Positions 14,401-26,375 of a stretch of DNA of 64,000 nt are shown piece by piece. Both the position numbers and the translations under genes were made by a program. Under the pieces are notes generated by a model, which ran no database searches, had not been told where the DNA came from, and saw only the letters and a list, made by a program, of their open reading frames with translations. Numbering within the stretch: the first letter of the stretch is position 1; every line of letters starts with the position of its first letter. The DNA is from Amaranthus tricolor (Eukaryota > Streptophyta > Magnoliopsida > Caryophyllales > Amaranthaceae), in assembly GCF_026212465.1 (NCBI RefSeq), contig NC_080057.1:24392647-24456646 (forward strand). The letters run 5' to 3'.

Positions 14401-16908
14401 CGAAGTTTCCATATAAGAAAGTCGCTCTCACCAGGTATCTAGTCCTGCTTGTAACATTTAGAGTGTAGCAGTACTTTTGGTCATCGTTAGGAAAATATCT
14501 TAACGACATGTATTGTTGTCGTGTTTCATCTGGAATAGATAGATTAGCGATCTGTCCAAATCTGAATTGGTCATCAGAAACCCATTCAATACCGAGCATA
14601 TCGGTATGACTAAATTTACCTCCACAATCCAGACTCACAAAACCTGCTTTGTCAATGGAATGTTATTGGTACAATACTTCAATCAACGCATAGCATAAAT
14701 GACTTGCAGCACCGAAACCATAAATATTTGAAGAAATGATAATGTTTAAGAGAAAAATTAATTATGTAAGCATAAGCTACATGTTGGGATGATTAATCCC
14801 ACATCGACAAATTAAAGATGATGTGCACATTTTATAAGTTATTGGAGCGCCTCTTCACATTGCCATATGGTTTTGCGATTGTATATATCTTCTTGGCTTA
14901 TGGAGCGTGTGCACCTTGTGTTTTCTCCATTATTTGTTGGCATTGACAATAAGTCCAGCTAAACTTAACACTACATAATGATATATTAACGAACTTTGAA
15001 TACATAAAAGGCTCCAAATCATCTCTAATGGCACATTTTGTTGTTGTTACTAAATGGTGGTAATTGGAATGAGTTGTAGTGTAATATTTCATGTATTGTG
15101 CCAGGTCATTCCCATGGCGGTGAAACATTGATCACAAAAAAGTTCTTTTGTTCACAAATTTTCATTGTCACTTTATTGCCGCCTCTCCAAATGGTAATAC
15201 AATGGAATGAATTTTGTGAAGAAAATGAGATGATTGAAGTAGGATATGTATGACCATCAAACTTGACAAGAGATTTTCTTACAAAAATTTCACTCACTTT
15301 GCTATACCATTCCAGCTATTTAATACTGATTACCAAACTGGCAGTAAGTGGCTCAAAAGTTATATAATATTTCCAAAAGTTTGTAAGGTATTGCTTCCAC
15401 TCGGATTTGTTTGTAAAATTGTTAGGTTAAACCATGGATACATACATACAGTTACTCACAAATTTGAAATCTATGTTCATGATCAAAAAACTTGGATTCA
15501 CTAGGCCAACTGGTGATAACAAGAGCAACAAGAATTCTGGAAAGAGTAAAGGCCCCACAACCAAGAGAAAGATTTACATATTATGAACTTAAACCCTATC
15601 AATAAGGCCTTCAATGGTTTCTCTAAAGCTTAAAAGTGGTAAAAGTCTCAACCAGCGGCTCAAAATGTTCTAAAATACATAGTTGTCAAATAAATACACT
15701 TCGGAAATAGGAACTAAGATTGACATTATTTGCAAATCCTTCCGTCCTTCATTCTTCAACACTACATAAAGCCCCTTGGGAAAGATGCTAGAAACACTTT
15801 ACTATAATACGAAAAAGATCGGTCCGCATTGGTATCATAAGTGGATGACCCTGTTTAGTTTGCTAAGCTTTAGCGGTTATCTATCCCGCAAGCCTCCGAT
15901 CATTCACCGTAATTCCAGCCCTCTTGCCCAACGTCCACACTACACTCAAGCTAGACACTCTAAATTGCACAAATCTCGATTACATCATAACCCTTTGTGG
16001 CCCTCTTCAAACCAAAAAGTATTGGATGGAGCAAGATTCAAGAATAAACCCCAAAAGGCAAAAGATCTTTCCACGAAGAACTTCTTGAACACCTCACCCC
16101 CCCTAAAGATTATATCATTAAATAATACTATACAAAGAACCTAGCTTATACATCTCTTACTATCAATTGCACTAACAACATTGCTAATATCAAGAGAACT
16201 GAAATCATATTATCATTGCCATTTGTGGCTCTCAAACTCAACTAAATAAACAAAAAGAAAAAAACTAATAACTAACAAATATTATTTTCTAACTGAAACA
16301 ATGATACATTGAAAGTAAATGATAAGGATGTACAAACAAGTGCCAAGATTCTGTAGCGTGATTCACTAATATTCTTGCAAATTGCGAATCAAAATAAACG
16401 GATTGTGATCGGTTTTGGGCTATTTTAGAGTCATTTTAAGCAAATAGTGAATTCAAAACGCGAATTAACAACCAAATTATGTTACTACAAGAACCAACTC
16501 AACAAAAACTGTAAGTTTATGTTTCAAGCACCATATATCTTATATACTCTATCACTCACACCCTCTCAATCGATACCCATTTACTCTAGAAGTGTGGATG
16601 CCCTCTTCAAACATGATTTGGCCATAGTCACAAGGCATAACTAAGTCATACTATGCAATTCTTTCAAGTATAATCACTAGTCAAGTACTCCAAGCAATCA
16701 ATATTGTCAATAAAACAATCTTGAATCACTTAAGCAAACAAACAAACAATTTTTAAACAACCCAACAGAAATAACATGCTCATTGATTAAAAAGAACAAT
16801 AAGAATTGATGAATTGAAGGGTATACCTGGCATTTGGGCATTACTGAAACAGACATGTAACAAGAAAAATGGCAAGAGAAACAAAAACACAGAACCCCAA
16901 ATCTCCAT
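8450..16908 (-). CDS. Malectin-like LRR receptor kinase (LRR-I type, At1g67720/At2g37050-like)
   Basis: Predicted plasma-membrane receptor Ser/Thr kinase; the ligand is unknown. The fifteen exons on the minus strand are 16827-16908, 14112-14643, 12710-13215, 12423-12555, 11874-11945, 11725-11793, 11583-11654, 11404-11469, 11121-11284, 10610-10857, 10327-10453, 10184-10252, 9495-9681, 9204-9339 and 8450-8779. All phases agree and give 930 aa, close to the Arabidopsis relative. Order of parts: signal peptide (1-25, [20 protein letters not shown]); malectin-like domain (30-370, with [12 protein letters not shown]); GDPC motif in [13 protein letters not shown]; about four LRRs each on its own 66-72-nt exon; membrane segment about 528-552; kinase from about 605. 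Visible kinase motifs are GSGGYG, catalytic Lys in AVKVL (about 632), [11 protein letters not shown] (728), DFG (748) and [11 protein letters not shown]. It is an RD kinase with all key residues, so probably active. Intron 1 (2.2 kb) and others carry transposon relics. Confidence 0.95.
9717..10113. mobile_element. hAT-type MITE in RLK intron 12
   Basis: The element is about 397 bp, flanked by the perfect 8-bp direct repeat TCCCAACT at 9709-9716 and 10114-10121, the target-site size of hAT transposons. Its ends are imperfect inverted repeats: 'aaaggtgttcaacgggc' on the left and the reverse of 'gcccattgaacacccatag' on the right. The interior is non-coding. It lies between the kinase exons at 10184-10252 and 9495-9681. 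Confidence 0.8.
12028..12412 (-). repeat. Two tandem RTE-LINE 3' tails in RLK intron 4
   Basis: Two direct copies with a spacing of about 175 bp each carry, on the plus strand, a (cat)n run followed by 'gtatcccgctcatag' and 'aactatgatcaggg'. The same block ends the RTE LINE fragment near 23300, so these are short 3' ends of RTE retrotransposons inserted in minus orientation with (ATG)n tails. Confidence 0.7.
13540..13960. repeat. Probable DNA-transposon relic in RLK intron 2
   Basis: The sequence between exons 2 and 3 has repeated 'gggtca' and 'ggtcaggtc' words in both orientations near its two ends (for example 'acaggtcaggtcaaat' and 'aagtcgggtcaaccc'). This is common in plant non-autonomous hAT-like repeats. 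Clear target-site duplications were not found. Confidence 0.4.
14770..14930. repeat. LTR-like or TRIM-like fragment in RLK intron 1
   Basis: The sequence starts with 'tgttgggatgattaat' followed by 'cccacatcgaca', a word widely seen at the beginning of plant LTR-type repeats. A related word is found in the RVE8 intron at about 38795-38820. No partner LTR, primer-binding site or target duplication was found. Confidence 0.35.
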
Positions 16909-18090
16909 TTTTGTATCTTGAGCGTCAGATTGGAGAAGAAAAACCCAAAACAGGAAAAAGAAACGGATTGAAACCCCAAGAAAAGGAAAGAAAGGAAATG
17001 GGTTTCAAATTAAAAGAAGGGAAAAGCAGTAAAGTTGAAAGCTGATTAAGGCACACATAAAAGTTTGTATTTTTAATCAAAATTCAATTAAAAAAAAGAC
17101 TGAGCAGGTGGGGGAGAGAGAGGGATTGAGGCCTGAGGGAGTGTAAATTAATGAAGTGAATGAGTGTGACTATATATAATTTAAAATATCAGTCACCGTT
17201 CATACTGCTTTAGTAGTACTTAGACCGTCTTTGTAAATAATGTTAGATTTCTAAAGTTAATAAAAAATTATTCTTATTTGGTAGAATTTAACTGGGTGGG
17301 AGTTGTGTCTTTTTTATTTATCTCTTCTTTTTTATTTATTTTTTGTCTTTTTATGATTATTTATAAATCATGGTGATTAATTAAAAGTTTTTTATAAAAG
17401 TCTTAATTTGTTTTCATTTGTTTATGTCATTCACTCTTTTTTCACATATTCCAATACAAACATAAAAATCAAATAATTTGAATTGTGAGGTTTTTAAAAT
17501 TCTTAAAAGTTGATAATTAATTGTATATATTAAGACAAATTTATCAACGTTCTATATAAATATCACGTAGATCGATAAGAAATTATAGTCAAAGTTTAAC
17601 ATTAAAATTTGTAAATTCTATCTGAGAAGAACATATAAAAACGAAGAGAGTATGATTTATGATGAGAGAAAATACACTGCTCTTTTGAGTTTACAATTTT
17701 ACAATTTATAAATCTTTTTTGGCCACGCTCTTTTTTATGGGAATGAGTTGCAGCTGTCTTTTTCTCTTTAGATCTTATCTATAGTTTTTCTATGAAAATG
17801 ATATATTGGATAGGATGATGATGACAGTTAAGGATTGGTTTTCTTTTATTCAACACCATATTATTATGTGGCGTGTAATTAACAAAATTTATATTAAACA
17901 TTCTTCCGTTGACTGTGCTGACTCGGGTCAATACGTTAATACTAACCACTCTCCTTGATTAAATATTAAGTTATTAACTGCCTGCATATTTTAAATTACT
18001 AAAAAGGGTCTACTTTGAAAAGAGAGTTGTTGGTTCTCTACGTAGTTATAGTTGTATATCTATTATCTAGTGGTAATTGTGTAATAATAA
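16909..18090. other. RLK upstream region
   Basis: This holds the 5' leader and promoter of the receptor kinase, read leftward. On the coding strand about 16980-17150 is rich in C and T, as expected for a plant 5' UTR. Beyond that the sequence is AT-rich with no recognised gene. No TATA box could be assigned with confidence. Confidence 0.45.
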
Positions 18091-18624
18091 GGGGGTGTCA
18101 AAAATATCCTATCAAATAATTTATTTGTTTTTAAAATTGGATTATTCGGATCGGATAATATATGCAAAATTAAATATCCGGATTATTTGGTTTTCAAATT
18201 TTTTACTATTTTTATTTTTATAATACATGTATTTTTTTATTAAAAACTTTTGTTTAGGTTGCAGAATTCACTAATATGTACTAATTATCAACTATAACTA
18301 AGTTACAACTAATTTATTATTAATCAATTTAGACTTTTGAAAATCCAACCATATTCTCAAAATGATTTGTTTTCAAAGTTTTAATAATAAGTTTGATTAA
18401 AGAAAGAAAACGAAGTGAACTTAAATATTAAAAATAACGAAATTTTTTTTTAAAAAAAAAGAAATTTAATATTGAATATTTTGATCTGGATTAATCCTAA
18501 TACCCAAATTTTGGATATCCATTTTTTTGAATCGAAACTGAATCATGATTTTTACTATCCGAAAAATCGAATTTCTCAATTTCTTGATCTGCATTGATCC
18601 GGTTTTTGATTTTGAAACCCCCTA
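18091..18624. mobile_element. Probable non-autonomous DNA element with GGGGGTGTCAAAA ends
   Basis: Inverted ends 'gggggtgtcaaaaa' (18091) and 'attttgaaacccccta' (about 18624) enclose AT-rich sequence with 'ggattattcggatcggat' words. Terminal repeats of this kind are typical of plant hAT-like MITEs. No clean target-site duplication was identified. Confidence 0.5.
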
Positions 18625-19868
18625 GTAACAGCAGTGGTTATGGTAGTCGATGGATTACAATTTGTCGATTAATGTGGAGAAAAATTGTAGAACGACTACT
18701 TTTCATTTTTGAACAATACAAGTTGTGATTAACGTATTGAAAAGAACTACATAAACTACCACCACATGCTAATTAAATTGTTATTTTACTGAATAATGAT
18801 ATTTTTTATTAAATAATATTTTATCTTATTTAAACACTAACTACTAGTCAAATTGATTCGAGGAATACAAATTAAGTTGGATTGTGCATTCCTTATACCA
18901 TGAACACACAGATATTTAAAGAGTGTTTTAATAGCCACAAATAAATAACAACCTAATCATGTCATTTTCTATTTTATTTTAAAATCAAACTAAACTCAAT
19001 CGCATTAGAGTCCAATTGGGTTGAATCATTATCTTTCTAAAATTCGATATATTTTTAGATTCTATTATTAACTAGCCAAAGTGTCAAAACTCAATAAATT
19101 CCCTAAATCGAAAAATAATAACGGAAAGTAATAAAAAATTAAATAAATAATAAAGAAAATCATTACTGAGAAATTTAACGTTGTTTACTATCAATGTGAT
19201 AGTTATATCCACTGGCACTGAAAATAAACTTTTCACTATAAATCAGGAGATTACAAGATGAACGAGAAACCACAACAATGGCTCTCCAAGCTTTTTCTCT
19301 CTTAGTTTTCCTCACTTTGTGTTTCATGCATCATGTGCTAATTCTAATTACAAGAGGGGTTTATATAGTATGCCACTTAATAAAAAGAAATTGGGTTAAC
19401 AATTAGAAAGAAATTAGCTCAAAACTTAAGTAACTGTCAAAAAAAACATGGAAAAACCAAATCCTGCACAAAACGCATTGCTGCGCCCCGCGTAGAAGTC
19501 CACGCCCTGCAGCTCCGCGGCTCGAGCCATACTCCGCGGCCCGCGCACTGTTCTCTGCTCAAAACAGAAGCTTCTTCGCGCCCCACGTATATCTCCGCGG
19601 CATGCACATTTGCGTTTCATCACTTTTTGGAACCATCTCTTAATTCATCATAAAACCCAATCTTAGACTAAGTTCGAGTTACACAATTCCAACAATGTGT
19701 ATATCCATATTATTCTAGATACTGCTAGTCTCACTAAGATTAGGTGATGTAACAAGTCACATAATTGCTGTTGATGTTATAAGGGAGCACCATCAAAACT
19801 AAGACACCTATCTCACTTTAATTTACCATGTCTACTCCCCATTGTCTACTAAACACAAATTGTTACTT
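18625..19868. other. Unassigned sequence with an isolated GC-rich tract
   Basis: Mostly AT-rich. The exception is about 19472-19612, which is much richer in G and C and has repeated 'ctccgcgg' and 'cccgcg' words. The sequence before it contains (minus strand) a possible promoter-like 'ctatataaac' near 19360. A solo LTR of an unrecognised element is one possibility. No host gene is seen. Confidence 0.35.
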
Positions 19869-20317
19869 GAGACCGTCTATAAAAGAGGTGTCTCAAATTG
19901 GTCGGCTCATTATTAATAAAAAAGATAACTATTAAAAAACGCGTGTTGTGTGACCCCGTTTGAAGTTGGAGTTATAACCTATTGAAGTTGGTATTATAAT
20001 CCATTAGAGTTGGTATTATAACCTATTAAAGTTGGTATTTGGAGTTGGTGTTATAACCCATTAAAGTTGGATTTAGAATTGATATTATAACCTATGTGGA
20101 GTTGGTGTTATAATCCATTGAAGTTGGTATTATAACCTATTAGATTGGTGTTATAACTTGTTAAAGTTGGTTATAAAACCTAGGTTATAATAGGTTATCA
20201 TAGGTAAAATGTCAACTCCAAATAAGGTCAAACGCGCGCGTCAGTTTTAGATTTTACTCTTTTTTTTATTGTTGGGCCCGGGCCTAAACAGTCATCTCTT
20301 ATAAAAACGATCTCTCA
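19869..20317. mobile_element. Inverted-repeat element carrying a 'gttggtattataacc' minisatellite
   Basis: The ends are imperfect inverted repeats: 'gagaccgtctataaaagagg' on the left and the complement of 'cttataaaaacgatctctc' on the right. A second inverted pair, 'acgcgtg' and 'cgcgcgcgt', lies further in. Between them (about 19960-20190) is a tandem array of roughly 19-40-bp units built on 'gttggtattataacc' with variants. No protein is encoded. The end motif recurs elsewhere in this window. Confidence 0.55.
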
Positions 20318-20931
20318 AAAAGGCGCCGTCTACTAAATTGTAAGTAAGAAAATTGCCCTAAAATCCTTGTTGTTTAGCCTTGATCTTTTTACCTTATATA
20401 CCAAACCTCGCTCAAAATCAAATTAACCCGATCAATAAGAGAGTAGATTACCCATAACTTCGTGTAAATACGATTCTACACTAGTCTCTAATACTAGTTA
20501 TTAGTTGGAATTTATGATGAATTATAAATGTGCTTGATTAGTTGATCTTAGGATTTGACGATCATATAACCTATCGGCGAGGTATGAGGCTAAAGGCAAG
20601 TGGGTACGAACGGGATTAGGGATATTAGTGATAAGATCACATACCCACCATATACCTACTAATACTATCCATTATATACATGAGAGATTTTTCATACTTA
20701 TTTGAAATTAGTTTTACTTTTTTCACATATTTTTGAATAAGACAGTCTCATGATAAGACCATCTCTATTGAACGGATTTATGTATAATTAATGTATTAAA
20801 GTGATCATTTAAAATTTTTAAACGATCAATTAGAATAATTAACTAATTAGCCATTCTCATAATAAGGCGATCTCGATCATACAAGAACAGAACTGTATTT
20901 TTTTCATTCACATTTCAAATGTTAGTTTTCG
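20318..20931. other. Unassigned AT-rich sequence
   Basis: No gene is seen. Fragments of the 'aagacagtctcatgataagacc' type at 20738-20762 and 20862-20880 look like remains of the same repeat family as the element on the left. Confidence 0.4.
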
Positions 20932-21653
20932 TGAAAATTTGAAAAAAAAAAAAAATTTTTAATAAATTTAATTAAAAAATAAGTTTCGGCCAAACTTTAT
21001 TTTCAAAATAAGCGTCTTTGGCCCCAAAGCTAGGCTTGATATGTAATCGCTGTTACTAACAGCGAGTATAAATTTAAAAATTGATCAAAGCTTTAGTCAA
21101 GTAATATGTCATTGTTACTAACAGCGAAATAAGGGTCAAGTTGCTGTTAGTAACAGCGACTTTAAACTGCAACTCTTTTATTTGATTTCATGGAAAATGA
21201 CAGGTATCAGTGGGTGCAGGAGAGTCAATTTGGATATTTCTCAATAAAAGCTCCGAGTTATGCAAAAAGCATAGAGGTACTTTCCAAGGAAGACCTTTAT
21301 AATACCTTATTCACAGTAAAATAAAATTAAATCAAGCATGGTCAATATACAGAAATATGGCACTAAAACCTGTCATTTTCCATGAAATCAAATAAACGAG
21401 TTGCAGCCTAAGTCGCTCTTAATAACAACGATTTGATTATTGACCAGTCAAAGTTTTATTTCGCTGTTAGTAACAGCAACATATAGCTTAACTAAAATTT
21501 TGACCATTTCTTTATACTTGCTGTTAGTAACAGCGATTACATACCGAGCCTAGCTTTGGCGCCAAAGAAACTTATTTTGAAAATAAAATTTGACCGAAGC
21601 TTATTTTTTTGATTAAAAGTTATTAAAAAATCTTATTTTTTTTCAAATTTTCA
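20932..21653. mobile_element. Long fold-back element with GCTGTTAGTAACAGC palindromes
   Basis: The left arm (about 20932-21205) and right arm (about 21365-21653) are inverted copies of each other over some 275-290 bp and enclose a unique loop of about 155 bp. The ends are TGAAAATTTGAAAAA and its complement. The flanks 'gttttcg' and 'gtttttg' may be an imperfect target duplication. Each arm holds three copies of a 15-bp odd palindrome (exact or with 1-3 changes) at 21049, 21111, 21143, 21415, 21463 and 21520. No protein is encoded. A transcript would fold into a near-continuous hairpin. Confidence 0.75.
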
Positions 21654-22922
21654 GTTTTTGTTGGGGACTATGGTAAAACAATTAGGCCCACACTATCTTA
21701 TGGCCATTTGTAATAGCCCAGCTTTGCACAAAGACTTCATCGGGTCTGGTTATTTGGTTAATGGACTACTTTTTGTAATAGCCCATACGAATATTATGAT
21801 TCGGAAAATTTTGTTGTTCGAATAAAAGGTCAGGGTTTGTCTGCTATTACTAATAGTAAATAAGAGAAAAAATAACCACGATCTTGTTCGCCGTTATCAA
21901 CAGCGAACAGAAGAAAGACTAAACATTTAACCGATCTTATTTTAATATATATCATCGACAAATTTATATTTTCTCTCCATTTTAACCACCCATTTTTATC
22001 ATTCACTTGTTTTTCGTTTTATTCTCCAACCTAATTAATAGTTCTACTAAATTTCACTCATTGTGCAACTGTTTAAAATAAAGAGAGAGAGGGAGTATTT
22101 GGGATATGTATTAGAATCCTCTTTATTACTTTTCTCTATTACTCGTATAAGGATTTTGACACATAGGTTTTAAAATAAAAAATAAAATGTTAAAATCCCC
22201 CTTAAACTCTATCAAGTAATTATAGCTATTAGATTGAGTAATAGACCTTCCATTACATTTTAAGTAATAAAGAGGATCCTAACTGATCGAAAATGGATAG
22301 GGTTGGTGCTGAGTAGTTACTTGTTCATAAGGCATATCACATTAAAACAAGGCACATTTCTCTTTCAGATGAAGCTGTATTTTTGCAGTACTTTTTGTCT
22401 AAAAATTCATGTAAAAATACTCTTACACAAAAGAATCTTGTAGATGTATATACTAGTCTCTTTATTTCATATTATTGATAACATTTAAAATATTTTATAT
22501 ATAAATAGATAAATTTTAAATATAATTTTTTATGAATAAAGATAAATTAAATTATATGTATATGGAATTTGATTAAGTTATTCGTGTCGATATTTAGAAT
22601 TTTAATATATATTTTTATTTAGGATACGGTTAGAATTATACTTGCAAATTTGAAGTATTTCATAAATACATCCATGCATAATGCATGCAATGGTTATTAT
22701 TTAACATATCTTTTGGTCTCTACTTGGTGATTAGACAAGAGAAGTGTAGATCTTTCAAACAATTTATTTAACATTTTTTTTATTTTGGTTGTGACTCTTA
22801 TTTTACGTTATGTTTATTTTTAACATTGTTCTATTATTTTCTTTTATTTTATTTATATATTTTAACTTTTTTTTAAATTTTATTAATGTAATTTATTTTC
22901 TTTCTTCATTTATTACTAAATA
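21654..22922. other. Unassigned AT-rich sequence
   Basis: No gene is seen. At 21830-21910 there are degenerate relatives of the fold-back's palindrome ('ctattactaatag' and 'gccgttatcaacagc'), so the repeat may once have extended further or a second relic abuts it. Confidence 0.4.
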
Positions 22923-23175
22923 CTACCTCTTATTCAGTCTAATTGTCCCATTTTTTGGGCACTATTCACTTATCACTCTTATTTGTATTTTACTCTTAAT
23001 TTATAAGTTAATATATAGTCATGTGAGATCTTGTTTGATTCGTCTCAATACAAGGATTATTAATATCAACTTTTTATAATTTTTAATTAAGAATAATTTG
23101 AGATATTAAAGGTTAAAATATTGTCTCGGCAAATATGAAAAACTAAATGGGACAATTAGACTGAATAGGAGAGAT
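22923..23175. mobile_element. Stowaway-like MITE
   Basis: The element is about 253 bp, flanked by TA on both sides (22921-22922 and 23176-23177). Its long terminal inverted repeats include 'cagtctaattgtcccattt' on the left and its complement on the right. The interior word 'ttgattcgtctcaatacaag' recurs near 32600, marking a dispersed family. The open frame inside it is only a translation of this AT-rich repeat. Confidence 0.75.
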
Positions 23176-23299
23176 TATCTTTTATATTTTCAAAAGAACC
23201 ATATTTTTGTACATACAAAAGTATTTTTTGTGCATGTGATGGCTCATTTCATCCCAATTAAGTCATGTAATTGGTACAAATTCCCAAGTTGATAGGCAA

Positions 23300-23800
23300 A
23301 TATCATCCTCATCATCCTACCCAGCGTATTCCGCTCATAGAATGAGAACAGGTTCTGGGAAGGGAAAAATAATGGCAAGTCATACCCATAAAGGAGAGCG
23401 TGGCCAAAGGAGTCCCCCGACTCAAGGAAAATAAATAGACGTAATAACCACGGAAAAGATAACTTAAAGGCCTATAAATAAAACAAAAGCAAAACCACTA
23501 CAAAAGGAAAACAGAGAACTAATAGAATGTAAACGAGAAAAGCAAGAGGTTAAGACATCAGAAATCTAAGAGATGGTTATGGCGTCTCCAACTACTCTTA
23601 TCTCTATTTAGGTCCGCAGAGAGGTTTAACTCATGCAAGTCAACGCTTATTTGCTCATCCCAAGTTTTCTTGGGTCTTCCTCGACTCCTCCTACCCTCTA
23701 TTATAATTTTTTCTTCCCTCCTCATAGAGGCGTCGAAAGTCTTTCTCTTCACATGCTTAAACCACTTCAATCTATTTTCGCACATTTTTTCAAATATGGG
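23300..23800 (-). mobile_element. 5'-truncated RTE-type LINE, 3' end of the reverse transcriptase ORF
   Basis: Minus-strand codons from about 23785 to 23558 encode the extreme C-terminus typical of plant RTE LINE polyproteins, with RLKWFKHVKRK, RRSRGRPKKTWDEQI and SWRRH motifs, ending at a stop. The 3' UTR follows and ends near 23300 in an ATG-rich tail ('atcctcatcatcc' on the plus strand). Reverse transcriptase and endonuclease domains are absent, so the copy is dead on arrival, as usual for LINE insertions. Confidence 0.75.
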
Positions 23801-24253
23801 CTCCTGATATAGGCAAATATCTTGCCAACAAAAGAAATTTGAATGAATTAATGAAGTTTCTTGAGAGTTGAGAATGGTACTCTCTTCGTCCCAGTATAAG
23901 TTTCCTTATTATTTTTGTAAAATTTTAAGAAAAAGATAAATTGATGAATCGAAATTAAAAATCGTGGGATATTTAATATGAATATATACTGGAAGTATTT
24001 TTTTTATGTGATAAATTGAAATAGCTAAAAAAGGCGAAACTTTGAGGGTTAAGTGTTAATAGTTTATTTTTATAATGAAATAACAAAATATACTCATAAA
24101 AAATAACAAAATGGGGTTAAGTAAAAGAGAAATTTGCCCAAAATAATGCTCTCGAATTCTCATCTGCAACATTAAAAATTTTAATTATTATAATATTATC
24201 CACATCAGATTAATATTGGATTGTTATTTTTTCAAATTCCATAGTAATTAACT

Positions 24254-24295
<42 letters not shown>

Positions 24296-25980
24296 TCATC
24301 TTTTAAAATTTAATGTATGTTTTTCTTTGAGACTATATTATGAGAATCAAAGTTTATTGGCATATTGTCTTTAAATTTGCTACAATTTAACTAATTCAAA
24401 AGACATTATTAGGATGTTTGACAATGCATTGGCCTTTTACTTTTGTCTTCCTTCTTGGTTATGCTAAACTATTTTTAAGCTAATTTTCTTTTGTTTTTGG
24501 CTTTTTAGCCATTTTTTCCTAATAAACATTAGAAAATAATTATTTTTACCATAAAATTTCGCAATGAGTAACTGAAACAGTTGCCTTATCAGCTAATATT
24601 TCCTTCTAATCAAGCCAACCAACTATTGTATGCCAAACATACCCATATACTATCCACAATATAATATTATTTAATATAAAAATTGGATCTTGTCTCAGTT
24701 GAAAAAAGTATTGCATTGTCGTCCTAGATAAAATTCTTATATCAAATCTCATGTACTCCATTTCCTTTCCCGCATCTTACCTTATGATATAATATTTCTC
24801 TTATTCACCCTTATAGTCCCATTTGGCTATGTAAATTTACTAATGCAATAATTCTATTATTAACATCTTTAACTGTGCATGATTAAAAATTATAAAAAAA
24901 AATTAATAATGATATTTGAATTAAAGCGAATCACACATATCTCACTGACTATGTTATAACTTATAAATTAAAAATAAAGTACAAGTTAACAGTGTCTTTC
25001 CTGATAATTTTTGGGCCTTAGGCTTAAATTAAAAAAGGGCCCTTATATAAGTAAAGTTTTCGGTTATTTTTTCTTCAATTATGTAGTTAAGTAATTATGC
25101 GCTTAACTGAGAAACCTAATGCTGCAAGTTCAATCCATATTAGAAGCTACTTATACAAATACTAATTATTAATTATAAGAACTAACTCAATTTGGACCGT
25201 TTCATAAATTAAGTTCTAGACGATTACACCTCAAAACTACCCTGTAAATTAAGAGTAATTAATAAATAGTATAAAAAATTAAATAAAAATATTACATGGA
25301 ATAAAAAGGGGTAATAAATAAAGAAAAAAAATGTAGTTGGATAATTTAGTTAGAAAGAGATAAGGACAGAAGAGGTGCAGGTGTACTATCAAATCCTAAG
25401 GCAAAGCCGAAAAATGCGGAACTCCTTTAAAACCTCAAGGTTTTGTACAACTCTCATAGTTATTGATGACATTTATGACAAATAAGAGAACCTCAACTTA
25501 TATTGTTGCCTGTGCAATCAAATGTTCCTTTCCTTTTCCTCTCAAACCTGTCACCATTTTTTTATGCTACACCAACACCCTACACCTACTCCCTACTCCC
25601 TAGTGGTGGCCCACCCCTCTTCCTATTTTTTGGGTAAAAATTATTAGTTGGTTTGACCAGTTCGATGTATTTTTTGTTTATTTATTATACAAAAAACATT
25701 TATTTGAGAAAAGTCTTAATTGTTATGGACATATTTGATAAAAATTATGTTGGTTTTTGATTGTTAGTTGTCGATAGTTTGTTAAATAAAAAAACAAATG
25801 TTTAAATCCCATGAAAAAACCATAAACCAATTACAACCATAATTTTAGTGATTTTTGGTTACTTAAGATGAACGAAATGAGCGGAATAAGAAAGAATAAA
25901 TTATAATTGAAATCATTGCCAAAAAAAACCTTAAAACTATATGACACGTAATGTTAATCGAAAGGCACAAATACTAATTA
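23801..25980. other. Unassigned sequence with poly-T run and a hAT-like element
   Basis: A run of 34 T (24256-24289) could be the tail of a minus-strand retroposon. A probable hAT-like MITE spans 24412-24643, with ends 'ggatgtttgacaatgc' and 'gtatgccaaacatacc'. At about 24690-24760 'cttgtctcagttgaa' resembles a SINE-type head that also occurs in the DHODH intron near 61688. No host gene is seen. Confidence 0.4.
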
Positions 25981-25984
25981 TAAA

Positions 25985-26375
25985 CGATATTTTTCTCAAA
26001 AAACGAACGTCGCGATTATCCTTATGGGGTAAATTTTTTCGAAAATCTGATCGAAATAAGTACTTGTTCGCCAATTTCCCGACACGTAAAGCGAAAGATA
26101 TTTAACATCTTTTTCAAAAAAAACAGACGTCGCAATATCCTTATGGGATAACACTTTTAGAAATCCGGTATTTATTCGCCTATTTTCCAACACGTAAATC
26201 GAAAAAGATTTTTAACTTTATTTTTACCCATCATAATGATATCTTTTCAACAAACGGACGTTGTGATTATCCTTATGGAGTTACTCTTTCGAAAATAAGT
26301 ACTTGTTCCAACCGGATTTTCGAAAGAGTTACCCCATAAGAATAATCGAGACGTCCGTTTTTGAAAAATTATCCG
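25985..26375. repeat. Degenerate tandem repeat with an inverted last copy
   Basis: Three direct copies of a unit of about 120-130 bp contain 'acgtcg(c)...atatccttatggg' words (near 26005, 26128 and 26260) and 'aagtacttgttc'. A further copy is inverted (about 26318-26365, 'ccccataagaataatcgag' then 'acgtccgtttttgaaaaat'). The inverted pair at 26255-26300 and 26318-26362 could form a hairpin. No coding potential. Confidence 0.65.

Noticed and set aside
15776..16144. 122-codon plus-strand frame in RLK intron 1
   Set aside because: No recognisable domain, no plausible promoter, and the strand is opposite to the host gene. A degraded retroelement cannot be excluded but is not supported.
22810..23079. 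Open frame of 89 codons, very hydrophobic
   Set aside because: It is the translation of an AT-rich Stowaway-like MITE; Phe, Ile and Leu come from T-rich codons.
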